From assembly GCF_010993965.1 (NCBI RefSeq), contig NZ_WIXM01000003.1, positions 186,001 through 250,000 on the forward strand: a DNA stretch of 64,000 nucleotides. Direction: 5' to 3'. How positions within the stretch are numbered: the first letter of the stretch is position 1; every line of letters starts with the position of its first letter. This stretch comes from Gracilibacillus sp. YIM 98692 (GTDB lineage Bacteria > Bacillota > Bacilli > Bacillales > Amphibacillaceae). The notes below the pieces were generated by a model that was not told the DNA's origin, searched no databases, and was given only the letters and a program-made list of their open reading frames with translations. This document shows positions 1 through 10,406 of the stretch, one piece after another. The position numbers were made by a program, and so were the translations under genes.

Positions 1-42
1 ACATGGATTTTTACATTACCGATCAAGAAAACTTAGTCACAA

Positions 43-73
43 CAAAAAAACCACAGTCATAACACTGTGGTTC
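43..73 (-). terminator. Terminator after the coiled-coil protein gene
   Basis: On the minus strand an 8-bp stem (AACCACAG / CTGTGGTT) is followed by a run of T. It lies directly after the stop of the gene ending at position 81. Confidence 0.8.
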
Positions 74-80
74 AACCTTG

Positions 81-1016
81 TTATGCATGATATACTATTT
101 GCTCCCACCTGCGATCCCCATCTTCTATAGTGGTCGATACTTTATCTAACAAATGGCGCAACTGTGTAAGTGTCTGATTTAACTTACGTTGCATGGACTC
201 CACTTCCTCTGCTGATTGATTTATTTTGTCCTGAACAAACCAATCCATAATCAAACCGTCCAAAAAATAATCAGCAAATGTTAACCCACCTGAAATTTGA
301 ATGTTTGAATTAAAGGATTGCCCAATATCATCTAATTCATGGGAAAACTTACGTAATAACCGTTGTGCTTGATGTGTGGCATACTGTGCCTCATCTATGT
401 GGCTATGCTTGATTGATGTAGATATTAATCCACCACCAAACATATCCACTGTCCCCCAGTTTTTCGCTTTATCTAAAGATGTCATGGCATCAGATAACGC
501 AGATGATACTTGATCCCCAACCTCTAAAGCCTCTTGAATTTCCTTTTTGTCATCCTGTAAATTCCCGATTTGCTCCAGCAATGCTAAGGCTTCTTTTCCA
601 CTATCCGTATCCTTATCAAGTAAAGCATCATATTTTTCATGTAAGAGTTCTTGATAACGCACCTCGGGATTTCCTAAATCCCTAATCTGATCGTCTAATG
701 TATGCAAATCCTCTTCTACATCCGCAACAGATGCTTTAATCTCCTGAAACTGTAAGTGTGCCCTTGCCGCTTCTTGTTTTTCTTTATCTACCTTTTCTAA
801 TTTTTTGCCTGTAAGGGTGTAAAACATATTGGTTACACTAAAACTTTCTAATTTTTCTACATCAACATTTTCTTTTTGTAAGGATTCATATCTTTCTTGC
901 ATCTGCGGCCTCAACCGCTTTAAATCCTCAACTAGTGCATTACGCTCAGTTTTCAGTCTCTTTAATTTTTTCATGTTTTCTTGTTCCGTTACTAACTTTT
1001 TATAAAATTCTTCCAT
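81..1016 (-). CDS. Conserved coiled-coil protein of unknown function
   Basis: This is a 311-residue soluble protein with no signal peptide. Residues 1-170 are heptad-rich and charged, and a second helical stretch fills the C-terminus, so long coiled coils are likely. In the middle lies a conserved-looking, non-coiled motif (WGTVDMFGGG followed by a KHSHID box), which I remember from a family of uncharacterised coiled-coil proteins, but no function is known to me. I chose the ATG at 1016 because AGAGGTGATGGT precedes it at normal distance; an in-frame GTG at 1025 overlaps that ribosome site. The M48 protease gene lies just upstream on the same strand (32 bases), so the two are probably cotranscribed. 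Coding is confident; role is unknown. Confidence 0.8.
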   Translation of the reverse strand: MEEFYKKLVTEQENMKKLKRLKTERNALVEDLKRLRPQMQERYESLQKENVDVEKLESFSVTNMFYTLTGKKLEKVDKEKQEAARAHLQFQEIKASVADVEEDLHTLDDQIRDLGNPEVRYQELLHEKYDALLDKDTDSGKEALALLEQIGNLQDDKKEIQEALEVGDQVSSALSDAMTSLDKAKNWGTVDMFGGGLISTSIKHSHIDEAQYATHQAQRLLRKFSHELDDIGQSFNSNIQISGGLTFADYFLDGLIMDWFVQDKINQSAEEVESMQRKLNQTLTQLRHLLDKVSTTIEDGDRRWEQIVYHA

Positions 1017-1048
1017 TACCATCACCTCTAATGTATATACGGTTGAGG

Positions 1049-2224
1049 TTAGGAATTTGTTTCAGTATCCGCTATAGTATCTAAAATTCGATTCATTCGC
1101 TCCTGAATCGGGGGATGTGAATAACGTAAAGCTTTTATAAGAGGTAATGGTTTTATGTCTGTTTTAGATTGCTCTGCAAGCTGTCTATAGCTGTCCAACG
1201 CTGGTTGTAAATCTTCTGTATGGCTAATAGCATATTCGTCTGCTGCTATTTCCATTTGACGTGAAATATACAATGAAAAAGGCTGAACTAGCATGGAAAC
1301 AATAGATGTTATAAATAAAAGCTTTAGTATAACTTTAAAACTTGGCATACTAGGAAAATTGTCTTGTTTAATCCATCGCTTAGATAACTTTTGTATAAAT
1401 AAAAGTAAAGCTAAGCTGAACATTAAGTATAAACTAATTCCCCAATACACATGTTTATATAAGTAATGACCAATCTCATGGGCAACAATAAATAAAATTT
1501 CATTGGTATCCATTCCCTCTGTTGTAGTATCCCATAATACAATTCGGGCATGTCCGAAAATACCTGTCACATAGGCATTATATGTAGACACTTTTTCGCT
1601 TTTATTAACAGTCAGCAATGTCACATCTTCTAACCCTGCTTGGTCAGTTAAGTCTTCAATGGAATTTCGCAGTTCGCCAGTTTCCAATACTTGGAATTCA
1701 TCAAATAATGGGTCAACCCAAACTGGTTGAATATACATAAAAAAAACAACAACTGGAATAGACAGCAGCCAAAACCTCCACCCCCATGTAGATTGCCATT
1801 TTTTCATACAGATCCTAGCAACTAAAATAATACTAAACAAAGCGATCCAAAATAAAACCGTGCTTATCATGGTATCTAGTATCCAAGATAAGAAGGACTG
1901 TGTTCGAATCCCTTCTCTAGTCGAAAATGAAAACCAACCAACACGAAAAGGGAGACGCAGCATAAAATCAAGTAAGATAATCGTTGTCACGAACCAAAGC
2001 GTACGGATAAATTCTGAGGAAAAACGATAAACCCATTGATATAAAGACGTTTTCTTTAACATGACATAAATAATGATGACATCAAGTGGCCATAGTGCAA
2101 AATATAAAGCATGAGAAAGTGCACCATACCGTGTGTCATCGAATGTTTCTAAAGGGTACAAGTAATAAAAATAGACAAATAAAACAAGAATATATACACC
2201 ATAACCATAAAGCACTTTTTTCAA
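1049..2224 (-). CDS. Membrane-bound M48 family zinc metalloprotease (Ste24-like)
   Basis: The 391-residue protein has several membrane segments in its N-terminal half and two more after the active site. The zinc site HEIGH is visible within [12 protein letters not shown] at about residues 247-258, and a downstream ADEYA box supplies the third zinc ligand expected of M48 peptidases. It resembles CAAX/Ste24-type proteases, which in bacteria usually act in membrane protein quality control; the substrate here is unknown. Start is a TTG preceded by GGGAAG at about 9 bases; no in-frame ATG serves better. It probably forms an operon with the coiled-coil gene that follows. A copy of repeat family A lies immediately upstream. 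Confidence 0.88.
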   Translation of the reverse strand: MKKVLYGYGVYILVLFVYFYYLYPLETFDDTRYGALSHALYFALWPLDVIIIYVMLKKTSLYQWVYRFSSEFIRTLWFVTTIILLDFMLRLPFRVGWFSFSTREGIRTQSFLSWILDTMISTVLFWIALFSIILVARICMKKWQSTWGWRFWLLSIPVVVFFMYIQPVWVDPLFDEFQVLETGELRNSIEDLTDQAGLEDVTLLTVNKSEKVSTYNAYVTGIFGHARIVLWDTTTEGMDTNEILFIVAHEIGHYLYKHVYWGISLYLMFSLALLLFIQKLSKRWIKQDNFPSMPSFKVILKLLFITSIVSMLVQPFSLYISRQMEIAADEYAISHTEDLQPALDSYRQLAEQSKTDIKPLPLIKALRYSHPPIQERMNRILDTIADTETNS

Positions 2225-2265
2225 TTGTCATCTTCCCATCTGTTGGTAACTTACCAATTTCGTAT

Positions 2266-2411
2266 AAAGAGAGTCTTCCATCAGTGGGGGGCTTCATCCC
2301 CATTGATAGTTCGCGAAACTTAACAGGGTGTTAGCGTCCATTTTCCCCACTTATCCTTCTTTCATTATGTTAAGAAGCGGGGTCTTACGGACGATTGTTC
2401 ACCGTGATAAA
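2266..2411 (+). repeat. Repeat family A, copy A1
   Basis: About 146 bp, matching five other places in this window. It starts with an AGTCTTCCATCAGTGGGG arm that folds back on CCCCATTGATAG, continues through GTTAGCGTCC, and ends ACGGACGATTGTTCACCGTG. It fills the gap between the lplJ and M48 protease genes. Confidence 0.85.
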
Positions 2412-2446
2412 GTAAACTGACTTGTTTGAAAAAACCTCTTTCCTGC

Positions 2447-3448
2447 TTAATAAATGAGAGCTAAGAAATCTTCTTTTGTAATTCTTCCTAAATAGTGAGT
2501 AACATCTAAACCTTCTAAAGCCTTATCCATTACTGTCCGATTATATCGAACACCGATTAAACGATTTTCAATATCTGTTACATCTCCTACTCCAAAGAAA
2601 TCACCATATATTTTACAATTCTCAATGAACCCTTTTTGAACGTCTAGGCGGACATCCACAAGTCCTCCATCAAATTTATGAGAGTGTTGAATATTGAATT
2701 TTGGAGACTTCCCATAGTTCCATTCCCATTTTTGATAACGCTCTTTCGACAACTCATGGATATTTGCACAATCTTCTTCTGTGAGTTCATATCGGGGAAC
2801 ATCTTGTACGTCCTCTACTTCAAAAATATGTTTTAGAATATGATTTTTTAATTCAGCCATTGGAAGCTTCTCATCCATAAATTCTGAAATATTCGCTACA
2901 CGGCTTCGAATAGACTTTATCCCTTTTGATTGGATTTTTTCTGTTTTCACATTAAGAGATTTTACGACATGTTCGATTTCAGAATCATACATTAATGTAC
3001 CATGACTAAACATACGTCCACGTGTTGTAAATTGAGCATTCCCTGAGATTTTTCTTCCGTCTGCAACCAAGTCATTTCGCCCTTTTAATTCAGCAGGTAC
3101 ACCTAAGGCTTTTAACGCCTCTACTACAGGCTCGGTAAACTTAGCGAAGTTATGAAAGCTGTCTCCATCATCTTTTGTAATAAAACTAAAATTCAAGTTA
3201 CCTTGGTCGTGGTAAACAGCTCCTCCACCAGAAAGCCTGCGAACAACATGAATACCGTGTTCTTCAACATAGTCTGTATTAATCTCTTCTATTGTATTCT
3301 GATTTTTCCCAATAATGATAGATGGTTCGTTTATGTAAAAGAGTAAATATGTATCAGATTCTCCAAATTTGCTTAATACATACTCTTCTATTGCAAGATT
3401 GATATGCGGATCTGTTATGCCTTTATTGTCAATAAATTTCATGTTCAT
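2447..3448 (-). CDS. lplJ: Lipoate-protein ligase A
   Basis: LplJ activates free lipoate with ATP and attaches it to a lysine of E2 subunits and GcvH. The 333-residue length and N-terminal LplA catalytic domain fit: an NxAxEEY start region (DPHINLAIEEYVL), the RRLSGGGAVYHD loop (about residues 70-81) that binds lipoyl-AMP, and GRNDLVADGRKISGNAQ (about residues 123-139) carrying the catalytic lysine. A C-terminal accessory domain follows. The neighbouring divergent yhfH gene matches the B. subtilis lplJ-yhfH arrangement. Two ATGs three codons apart share one AAGGAGTG ribosome site; either 3448 or 3442 may be used. Confidence 0.93.
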   Translation of the reverse strand: MNMKFIDNKGITDPHINLAIEEYVLSKFGESDTYLLFYINEPSIIIGKNQNTIEEINTDYVEEHGIHVVRRLSGGGAVYHDQGNLNFSFITKDDGDSFHNFAKFTEPVVEALKALGVPAELKGRNDLVADGRKISGNAQFTTRGRMFSHGTLMYDSEIEHVVKSLNVKTEKIQSKGIKSIRSRVANISEFMDEKLPMAELKNHILKHIFEVEDVQDVPRYELTEEDCANIHELSKERYQKWEWNYGKSPKFNIQHSHKFDGGLVDVRLDVQKGFIENCKIYGDFFGVGDVTDIENRLIGVRYNRTVMDKALEGLDVTHYLGRITKEDFLALIY

Positions 3449-3617
3449 TTCACTCCTTTTTCAAGTTCATATTATTCCCATAGTATAAAAGAATAAAATA
3501 AAGAAAACAATAAAGGGTTTTTTTGCAAAAAAATTGAATTGTACTAATACAAATGGTTGATTTTTTTGCTTTGTTATAATACAATGAAAGTACAACACAG
3601 CTTTTGGAGGGATCATC

Positions 3618-3746
3618 ATGATCAGCATAGTCGAATTCTTTCGTAACATCCCTAGAAAAAAGTGTATCAAATGCGGTCATACAATGACAGAACAAGCAGA
3701 CTGTTATCACAACGTTTGTGATACCTGTAATGATCCCGCACATTAA
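3618..3746 (+). CDS. yhfH: YhfH-like small zinc-finger protein
   Basis: This 42-residue ORF begins MISIVEFFRNIPRKKC and has five cysteines (16, 19, 29, 34, 37), including two CxxC pairs, a layout expected for one small zinc-binding knuckle. EFFRNxPxKxCxxCG is the signature I remember for YhfH of B. subtilis, which also neighbours lplJ. GGAGG lies 7 bases before the ATG, and TGTTATAATAC about 40 bases upstream could be a -10 box. A rho-independent terminator follows. Function is unknown in the family; coding is well supported by ribosome site, motif and context. Confidence 0.85.
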   Translation: MISIVEFFRNIPRKKCIKCGHTMTEQADCYHNVCDTCNDPAH

Positions 3747-3862
3747 ACTGTTTAAGTCTTTTACACCCTATATCTTTCGTTTCTTTCATCCTTCTTATCC
3801 TGCTAAATAAGGATGAACATTCCCATCCAATTAATCTAGATATATGTGAAAGACGAACACCT

Positions 3863-3889
3863 GCAGCTATCCACTAGCTGCATTTTTTT
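3863..3889 (+). terminator. Terminator downstream of yhfH
   Basis: GCAGCT and AGCTGC form a 6-bp stem around a 7-base loop, followed by seven T on the plus strand. Confidence 0.65.
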
Positions 3890-3995
3890 ATCTTTCATAA
3901 AAAATTCAGCCCTTTTCGCATTGTTTCTTGCTTTCTTTCACCATAGAACAAAACTGCGCAATCCGGCTCTTTGGAGAGATTATAATTTAATTTGA

Positions 3996-4024
3996 ACAAA
4001 AAAGCAGAGTGATCGACACTCTAC
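3996..4024 (-). terminator. Terminator of the hemE-hemH-hemY operon
   Basis: On the minus strand AGAGTG tcgat CACTCT is followed by GC and six T. The stem overlaps the hemY stop codon, so the gene ends inside its own terminator. Confidence 0.75.
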
Positions 4025-5418
4025 TTCTCTAAAAATGCTATTACTTTTTCTGCGGCACTCTCTCCTTGATCGATGCAATCAGGTATACCGATTCCTCGAA
4101 ATGCACTTCCTGCTGCAAGTATGCCTGGCAGGTGCTCGTACAAGTCGTTTTCTAGCTGATCAACCATCTTTTTATGACCGACACGATATTGTGGCATTCC
4201 GTTCTCCCATCTGGATACAATCGAAAAAAGAGGATCTCCATCTATTTTCATGATCTTATTCAAATCATGTAATACAAGCTCTGTTAACTGATGATCCGAT
4301 AAATGAATAACATCTTCATCACCAGGACGCCCTACATAGCAGCGTAGTAAAGCTTTACCTTTAGGTGCTGCTGTATCCGGCCATTTTTTATGTGTCCAAG
4401 TACAAGCTGTGATACGGTAATTACTATTTCTTGAAACAACAAATCCAGTCCCATCAATATCCTCTTTAATGGCGGATTGATCAAAGGCCAAGGCTACATT
4501 CGCAACAGAGGTGGCCTTCATATCAGGAAGCTGCTGTATAAATGCATAATCCTTTAATGTTTGCTTTAACACAGACAATGGAGTAGCAAAAATGACAGCA
4601 TCTGATTGGATCTTTTTGCCATTCGCTAAACTCAATTGATATTTCCCATTATCTCGCATTATATACTCAACAGCCGCATTGGTTTGAATCGCCACACTGT
4701 CTAACGCTTCTTGAATAGCTGTTACCAATGTTTCTAGACCACCCTCTATACTATAAAACATACTCTTTTTCTTACCGGATAGCTTTTTCACAGCCGGCAA
4801 GGTTTTCTGTAATCCCTTAATTAAACTACCATACTTTTGTTCTAGTTCATAAAATTGTGGAAAAGTTGCCATTAAACTTAAATCGTCTAAATCACCAGCA
4901 TATATACCAGATAGAAGTGGTTCAATTAGATTTTCAACTACTTCGTCTCCTAATCTATTTCTAAAAAACTTGCCTAACGATTGATCCTCAGCTGTCTCTC
5001 CCTTTGGAATAAAGAGATCCATGCCAGCCCGTAGCTTCCCTGGAAAACTAAATAAACTAGAGGATAAAAAAGGACTAATTTTAGTTGGAATACCCATGTG
5101 AGAACCTTGCGGCATGGAGTGCAATTGATCGTCTGCTAAAATATATGCCTTCCCAGTTCCGTTTTTCACAAGTTTATCACCTAAACCGACTTCTCTTGCT
5201 AATCTTTCTGCGGATTTTTTTCGAATAAGGAAGGAATCTGGCCCACGCTCGATAGTAAATCCGTCTTTTCGTAATGTTTCTATTTTCCCGCCAAGGCGTT
5301 GTCCAGATTCCAATAGAGTAACGTGATAAGGAAGGGCCTTACTGCGAATTTCTTTTTGTAAATAATAAGCAGCAGTAAGTCCCGCTATGCCACCACCTAT
5401 GATTGTAATGTGCTTCAT
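4021..5418 (-). CDS. hemY: Coproporphyrinogen III oxidase (HemY / CgoX)
   Basis: A FAD flavoprotein of 465 residues. It starts with a Rossmann dinucleotide motif ([15 protein letters not shown], residues 6-20) and ends with the second FAD contact region ([16 protein letters not shown]). In Gram-positive bacteria HemY oxidises coproporphyrinogen III to coproporphyrin III, which ferrochelatase HemH then metallates. Its start overlaps the hemH stop by four bases (ATGA), showing translational coupling in the order hemE-hemH-hemY, as in B. subtilis. No separate promoter is visible. Older annotations call it protoporphyrinogen oxidase; the coproporphyrin assignment is family knowledge, not something the sequence alone shows. 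Confidence 0.94.
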   Translation of the reverse strand: MKHITIIGGGIAGLTAAYYLQKEIRSKALPYHVTLLESGQRLGGKIETLRKDGFTIERGPDSFLIRKKSAERLAREVGLGDKLVKNGTGKAYILADDQLHSMPQGSHMGIPTKISPFLSSSLFSFPGKLRAGMDLFIPKGETAEDQSLGKFFRNRLGDEVVENLIEPLLSGIYAGDLDDLSLMATFPQFYELEQKYGSLIKGLQKTLPAVKKLSGKKKSMFYSIEGGLETLVTAIQEALDSVAIQTNAAVEYIMRDNGKYQLSLANGKKIQSDAVIFATPLSVLKQTLKDYAFIQQLPDMKATSVANVALAFDQSAIKEDIDGTGFVVSRNSNYRITACTWTHKKWPDTAAPKGKALLRCYVGRPGDEDVIHLSDHQLTELVLHDLNKIMKIDGDPLFSIVSRWENGMPQYRVGHKKMVDQLENDLYEHLPGILAAGSAFRGIGIPDCIDQGESAAEKVIAFLEK

Positions 5419-6356
5419 GCAGGATCATTACTTTTACATTTATGGAATACAACATTTGCTAACGTCTCAATAAATATCGGATGAACATTGGGCATTGGTG
5501 GCCGGTAATAATTTGCTTCCAGTTCATCGCACACTACTTTACATTCAAAATCGTTATCATAAAGGACCTCTAAATGATCTGCTACAAAGCCAACAGGAGC
5601 ATATACAAAGGAACGATATCCTTTTTGCTCAAAAAGATCTCTAGTTAAATCTTGTACATCAGGTCCAAGCCATGGATCTGGTGTATTTCCTTCACTTTGC
5701 CAACCAATTTCCACATTTTCAACACCTGCTTCTTGCTGAATAAGTTCAGCAGTACGCTCCAATTGTTTTGGATAAGGATCCCCATCCTTCAGAATTTTCT
5801 CCGGCAAACTATGAGCAGAAACAACAAGGACCGCTTCTTTCTTTTCTTCTTCACTCATCTTCTCAAACTCACCTTGAATCGCATGCTTCCAATATTCAAT
5901 AAATCCCGGTGCATCATACCAGCTTTCAACTGATTGAATATCAATGCCATACTTCTCCGCTTCTTCCTGTGCTCTTCCGTTATAAGCTTTCACACTAAAT
6001 GTGGAATAATGAGGAGCTAATACGATGGAAATAGCTTGATCTATTCCATCATCTGCCATATTTTTTACACCATCTTCAATAAATGGTTCAATGTGCTTCA
6101 AGCCTAAATATGCTGCAAATTCTACATCATCTTGCATTTCATTTAATCGATTTTCAATGGCAGAAGCTTGTTCTTTTGTTATACGTGCAAGTGGTGAAAT
6201 TCCACCTATTGCTTGATATCGTTCCGTTAAGTCATCTAACATTTCCTGAGAAGGTTTTCTACCATGACGAATATGGGTATAATACCTTTCAATATCTGCT
6301 TCCTTGTATGGTGTACCATATGCCATGACAAGTAAACCGATTTTTTTCTTTGCCAT
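5415..6356 (-). CDS. hemH: Ferrochelatase, coproporphyrin type (HemH / CpfC)
   Basis: Inserts ferrous iron into coproporphyrin III in the cytoplasm. The 313 residues match the monomeric Gram-positive enzyme. The catalytic histidine is visible at about residue 182 in [10 protein letters not shown], and the acidic partner region is [14 protein letters not shown]. There is no C-terminal [2Fe-2S] or membrane extension. Second gene of the hem operon, 16 bases after the hemE stop. An AGGTTAA element precedes the ATG. Confidence 0.95.
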   Translation of the reverse strand: MAKKKIGLLVMAYGTPYKEADIERYYTHIRHGRKPSQEMLDDLTERYQAIGGISPLARITKEQASAIENRLNEMQDDVEFAAYLGLKHIEPFIEDGVKNMADDGIDQAISIVLAPHYSTFSVKAYNGRAQEEAEKYGIDIQSVESWYDAPGFIEYWKHAIQGEFEKMSEEEKKEAVLVVSAHSLPEKILKDGDPYPKQLERTAELIQQEAGVENVEIGWQSEGNTPDPWLGPDVQDLTRDLFEQKGYRSFVYAPVGFVADHLEVLYDNDFECKVVCDELEANYYRPPMPNVHPIFIETLANVVFHKCKSNDPA

Positions 6357-6372
6357 TTAACCTACATCCTTT

Positions 6373-7407
6373 CTATGCTCGTTTCGAATAAGTATGAACA
6401 AATTCAGTTAATTGCTTTAATCGAGCGGGACTGATTTCAGGTGTGACACCATGACCAAGATTAAAAATATGACTCGGATGCTTTTTCCCCTCGCCAATAA
6501 TTTGCTTTGTCTTTTCTTCCACAACGTTCCAATCTGCTAACAAAAAGGCTGGATCAAGGTTTCCTTGTAATGCTTTTGTCACATCGAGTTGTCTCGCTTC
6601 ACTAATAGACATCCGCCAATCAAGACCTATTACATCAACAGGCAAGTGATTCCACTCTTGAATCAGATGACTGGCACCGACACCAAATAAGATGAGTGGT
6701 ACATTATTTTCTCTTAAAGCCATAAAAATTCTTTCCATAACGGGCTTGATATATGTCCGATAATCTTGAACGTTTAATGCCCCTACCCAAGAGTCAAAGA
6801 TTTGAATCGCTTGTGCACCAGCCTTTACTTGTGCAGCAACATAAGTAATGGTCATATCTGCTAATTTATCCATTAAGGCAAACCAGGCTTTTGAATCACT
6901 ATACATGAATGCTTTTGTTTTATGATAATTTTTAGAAGGTCCGCCTTCAATCATATAACTAGCTAATGTAAATGGTGCTCCACTAAAACCAATTAACGGC
7001 ACTTGAAGCTGTTCCTTTGTTAAAAGTCTGATCGTATCTAATACATAAGGAACATCACTCTCCGGGTCAATGTCTCCTAAGTTTTCTACATCTTTTAACG
7101 ACGTAATCGGATTGTCAATCACTGGCCCTATACCTGACTTAATTTCAACATCTACTCCTAATGCTGGGAGCGGGGACATAATATCCTTATATAGAACAGC
7201 GGCATCTACATTGTACATATCTACTGGTAATTTGGTGACATACGCGCAAAGTTCAGGCTGATGTGTAATTTCAAATAAAGAATATTTCTCTTTTAATTTA
7301 CGATATTCCTTCTGAGAGCGGCCAGCTTGGCGCATATACCATACAGGTGTATAATCCGTCTCTTCTCCCCAAAATGCTTTTAAAATTGTATCATTAAATT
7401 TTACCAT
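6373..7407 (-). CDS. hemE: Uroporphyrinogen decarboxylase
   Basis: Decarboxylates the four acetate side chains of uroporphyrinogen III to give coproporphyrinogen III. The 344-residue product has the family's N-terminal [11 protein letters not shown] motif and the central [17 protein letters not shown] region. I chose the ATG at 7407 (protein starts MVKFND) because AAAGGGTG lies just before it; an upstream in-frame ATG at 7428 lacks a ribosome site. First gene of the hemE-hemH-hemY operon; the region up to pbpF holds only about 125 bases for a promoter. Confidence 0.95.
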   Translation of the reverse strand: MVKFNDTILKAFWGEETDYTPVWYMRQAGRSQKEYRKLKEKYSLFEITHQPELCAYVTKLPVDMYNVDAAVLYKDIMSPLPALGVDVEIKSGIGPVIDNPITSLKDVENLGDIDPESDVPYVLDTIRLLTKEQLQVPLIGFSGAPFTLASYMIEGGPSKNYHKTKAFMYSDSKAWFALMDKLADMTITYVAAQVKAGAQAIQIFDSWVGALNVQDYRTYIKPVMERIFMALRENNVPLILFGVGASHLIQEWNHLPVDVIGLDWRMSISEARQLDVTKALQGNLDPAFLLADWNVVEEKTKQIIGEGKKHPSHIFNLGHGVTPEISPARLKQLTEFVHTYSKRA

Positions 7408-7533
7408 GTTTTCACCCTTTTCTTTCATCCTATTCTACTATAAATGCTTTACTTATCCCTGTATAGCATTTCTTTAAAACATTCACTAAATTGTAATTAT
7501 TATAACTGAAAAATAATTATAAAAACCAAGAAA

Positions 7534-9696
7534 TCAAAAGTCAAACTTAAGGTTCACAACATTCGACTTTTGGCCTAATCGATCAGTTAATGGGTTATAA
7601 GGTACGACATAATAATTCCCAGTTCGAAAAAACTGAAGTACATTTAACGTATATGATCCCTTACCTTGCACCTCACCTATGAAAATATCTTCTTCTTCCG
7701 TCTGTTCATACACACGGTAGATCACACGATTATCATTCCCAGCAGTCCAATGAAGTTTCCCTTGCATAAGTGCCCATCCTCCAATCGATAACTCAGCCTT
7801 TAAATCTGTAATAACAGGTAAATCAATCGGTTTTGGCAAGGACTCCACATTACTAGGCGGAGAGAACGAATCTGCTAAAGGTCTTCGCTTATCGACATCT
7901 GTTAATATTGCTTTTGTGAGCTTTGTTGGTGCGACACTACCTGCAGTCAGATAGTTTTGTTCAGTTGCCTTATCAAAACCAATCCATGTCGTCGCAACGT
8001 ATTGCGGTGTAACTCCTGTAAACCATGCATCTTTTATCTTCCCATGTACTTGCGGGTGTTGTGTCGAACCGGTTTTTCCTGCTAAAGCTTTGGTATAATC
8101 ACCTGCTTGAGCAGTGCCGCTTATCACCACATCTTCCATCATTTCTATCATATTCCAGGCAACTTGTGGAGAAAATACATCTACTGTCTTTGGCTCTTTT
8201 AAAGTTAGCTGTTTATCTTGATCATCATAGATGGCGGCGATACTTGTAGACTCCATCCACTCCCCTTGATGAATGAAAGGACGATAACTTTCCGTCACAT
8301 CGATTGGTGTTAAACCTGTCTCTAAACCACCAAGTGCAATCGAAAGACCATTATCCGGAAGATCTATATCTAATTTTTCTAAAAAGGTTTTGCTATATCC
8401 TATGCCAATTTGATCGAATAGCCATACAGCAGGAGCGTTTTTCGACTGTACCAAAGCCTCATACATGGTAACTTCACCAGCATACTCTCCATCAGCATTT
8501 GCTACCTCATAGCCGTTTACTTCTTGCTTCTCATCTGGGAGAAAATCGTATGGCTGATAATCACCTGTTTCCATTGCCGGTCCATACACAGCTATTGGCT
8601 TCATAACAGAACCTGGCTGCATGCTGGCATGTACATAATTGGTATCACCTAACTGAAATCGTCTACCGCCAATCAATGCATTTAAATGTCCTGTTTCTTG
8701 TTCCATTAAAACAAATGCACCTTGTACTTCATCATTGGAAGCTGGAAAAAAATCATCATTTTGAAAATGTTGATAGGCAATTTTTTGTACCGTAGTGTCC
8801 ATATACACTTCTATCGTGTATCCACCTCGTTTTAACGCATTTCTACTAAGGTCATAATCCCTTTCTGCCTCCATCAACACATGATCAAGATAATCATCTA
8901 ACCAAGGATTTCTTTCCTCTTCCATCGGTTTTATTTTCACTGTTTTTTCTTGGTAATCCAATAAGTCTTCTGTTGAAATGACTCCTGCTTTCGCCATCTG
9001 TTCAAGAACAAGATCTCTGCGCTGTTTCGCTTTTTTAGGTTCACGATGCGGAGAATAATGATTTGGTGCTTTTACCATACCAGCTAATAACGCTGCTTCA
9101 TCCACTGTCACATTCTCTATCTTTTTATTAAAATAAAATTTTGCTGCTGTGTTCACACCATATATCCCATGGGCAAAGTACACTTCATTTAAATAAAGCT
9201 CTAAAATTTTATCTTTACTATAATTCTGTTCTAAGTATAATGATGCCATCACTTCTTTTGTTTTCCGCATCCATGTCTTATCATTGTGCAAAAATAGATT
9301 TTTCGCTAATTGTTGGGTGATCGTACTTGCCCCTTCTACCTTACTCATTGCCAATATATCTCTATAAACAGCACGTGCAACAGCTGGAAAAGAAATACCA
9401 GCATGCTCATAAAAGCGTTGATCTTCAATCGATAAAAATGCTTCTTTCAAATGACCCGGCATTTGATCAATCGCAGCATACTCCCGATTTTCGGTATAAA
9501 GCTTGCCAATCACTGTTCCATCTTCTGCTACAACTTTTGATGTCTGCGGTAAAATAACTGCTTTTTCATCAAAAACAAAGCGTCCACCGAATAAAATGAA
9601 TAAATAACCTAATAATGATAAAATAACCATAGAAAATAACATGATAATTATCCATTTATAACGCTTTAAAATAGCAAGCTTTTGTAACACTTCCAA
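7534..9696 (-). CDS. pbpF: Class A penicillin-binding protein (PbpF / PBP2c-like)
   Basis: Bifunctional peptidoglycan synthase of about 720 residues. A short cytoplasmic tail and one membrane anchor are followed by a GT51 glycosyltransferase domain (EDQRFYEHAG; GASTITQQLAKNLF) and a transpeptidase domain with the three penicillin-binding motifs: SVMK, SKN and KTG (in GKTGST). The C-terminus forms a small beta-rich extension. The start is best placed at TTG 9696, seven bases after AAGGTGGTG; the longer reading from 9738 lacks a ribosome site and would add cysteine-rich residues. The position between hemE and hmoB is the same as for B. subtilis pbpF, whose product acts in spore and septal wall synthesis. 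Confidence 0.92.
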   Translation of the reverse strand: MEVLQKLAILKRYKWIIIMLFSMVILSLLGYLFILFGGRFVFDEKAVILPQTSKVVAEDGTVIGKLYTENREYAAIDQMPGHLKEAFLSIEDQRFYEHAGISFPAVARAVYRDILAMSKVEGASTITQQLAKNLFLHNDKTWMRKTKEVMASLYLEQNYSKDKILELYLNEVYFAHGIYGVNTAAKFYFNKKIENVTVDEAALLAGMVKAPNHYSPHREPKKAKQRRDLVLEQMAKAGVISTEDLLDYQEKTVKIKPMEEERNPWLDDYLDHVLMEAERDYDLSRNALKRGGYTIEVYMDTTVQKIAYQHFQNDDFFPASNDEVQGAFVLMEQETGHLNALIGGRRFQLGDTNYVHASMQPGSVMKPIAVYGPAMETGDYQPYDFLPDEKQEVNGYEVANADGEYAGEVTMYEALVQSKNAPAVWLFDQIGIGYSKTFLEKLDIDLPDNGLSIALGGLETGLTPIDVTESYRPFIHQGEWMESTSIAAIYDDQDKQLTLKEPKTVDVFSPQVAWNMIEMMEDVVISGTAQAGDYTKALAGKTGSTQHPQVHGKIKDAWFTGVTPQYVATTWIGFDKATEQNYLTAGSVAPTKLTKAILTDVDKRRPLADSFSPPSNVESLPKPIDLPVITDLKAELSIGGWALMQGKLHWTAGNDNRVIYRVYEQTEEEDIFIGEVQGKGSYTLNVLQFFRTGNYYVVPYNPLTDRLGQKSNVVNLKFDF

Positions 9697-9827
9697 ACTG
9701 CAACACCACCTTTCTACTATCACTCGACAAAATAACACAATACTTTCATTTTATCACAAATTGATTTCTAATTACGATGTAAAAATGACGCTTGTGTTAA
9801 ATTTTAATCAGGAAGGAGTGAAGATCA

Positions 9828-10322
9828 ATGAATGGTTATATGACAAATGGGACATATGATTTTTTAGAAAAGTTAAAAGAAAAGCATCCCTCCTATGACA
9901 TCATGGTAATGCAACAGTCCGACAAATCGATAGCCTATTATGAAGACGCAAAGCCTTCTATTTTCCAAACGAGCCGCAATTATGAAATAGTTATTCAAAA
10001 AGGGACATTTTCGAAAGAAGGTTTTGTCGTTCTTAATCATTTACCAGTAACAGATGAAGGTAGACCCATTATTGAAATGCAGTTTAAAAAACGATCTAAA
10101 AATATAGAAAACACAGCAGGTTTTCAAGCTTTTCGTCTATTACGACCAAATAGAGGAAATACGTATGTGGTGATGGTGCAATGGTATGACAAGGAAAGCT
10201 ATATCACTTGGAAAAATTCCAGTTCTTTCAAACAGTCACATAGTAAGAAAGAAAAACCATCATACTTAGCTGGTCCTTCTTATTCCGAAACATTTGTGAT
10301 GAAAGAAAAAGAGGAGGAATAA
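9828..10322 (+). CDS. hmoB: Heme-degrading monooxygenase HmoB-like
   Basis: A 164-residue protein with a C-terminal antibiotic-biosynthesis-monooxygenase (ABM) fold, typical of the IsdG/HmoB family that opens heme and releases iron. The signature region is GFQAFRLLRPNRGNTYVVMV (about residues 103-122), followed by a W and the SSFKQSH helix. Length, N-terminal extension and position next to pbpF and the heme operon match B. subtilis HmoB (YhgC). The ribosome site is AAGGAGTG. I found no clear Fur box upstream, so iron control is not shown by the sequence. Confidence 0.85.
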   Translation: MNGYMTNGTYDFLEKLKEKHPSYDIMVMQQSDKSIAYYEDAKPSIFQTSRNYEIVIQKGTFSKEGFVVLNHLPVTDEGRPIIEMQFKKRSKNIENTAGFQAFRLLRPNRGNTYVVMVQWYDKESYITWKNSSSFKQSHSKKEKPSYLAGPSYSETFVMKEKEEE

Positions 10323-10366
10323 CATTAAAACTGACTTTCCATATACTAAGCTGTTAAACAGAATTT

Positions 10367-10399
10367 TAAAAGCTGACCCCTTTTCGAGTCAGCTTTTTT
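10367..10399. terminator. Bidirectional terminator between hmoB and the thioredoxin-like gene
   Basis: AAAAGCTGAC pairs with GTCAGCTTTT, with T runs on both strands. It separates two convergent genes. Confidence 0.8.
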
Positions 10400-10406
10400 A
10401 TATCCT

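Noticed and set aside
9770-9827. Fur box upstream of hmoB
   Set aside because: The region is AT-rich but has no convincing 19-bp or 7-1-7 inverted repeat.
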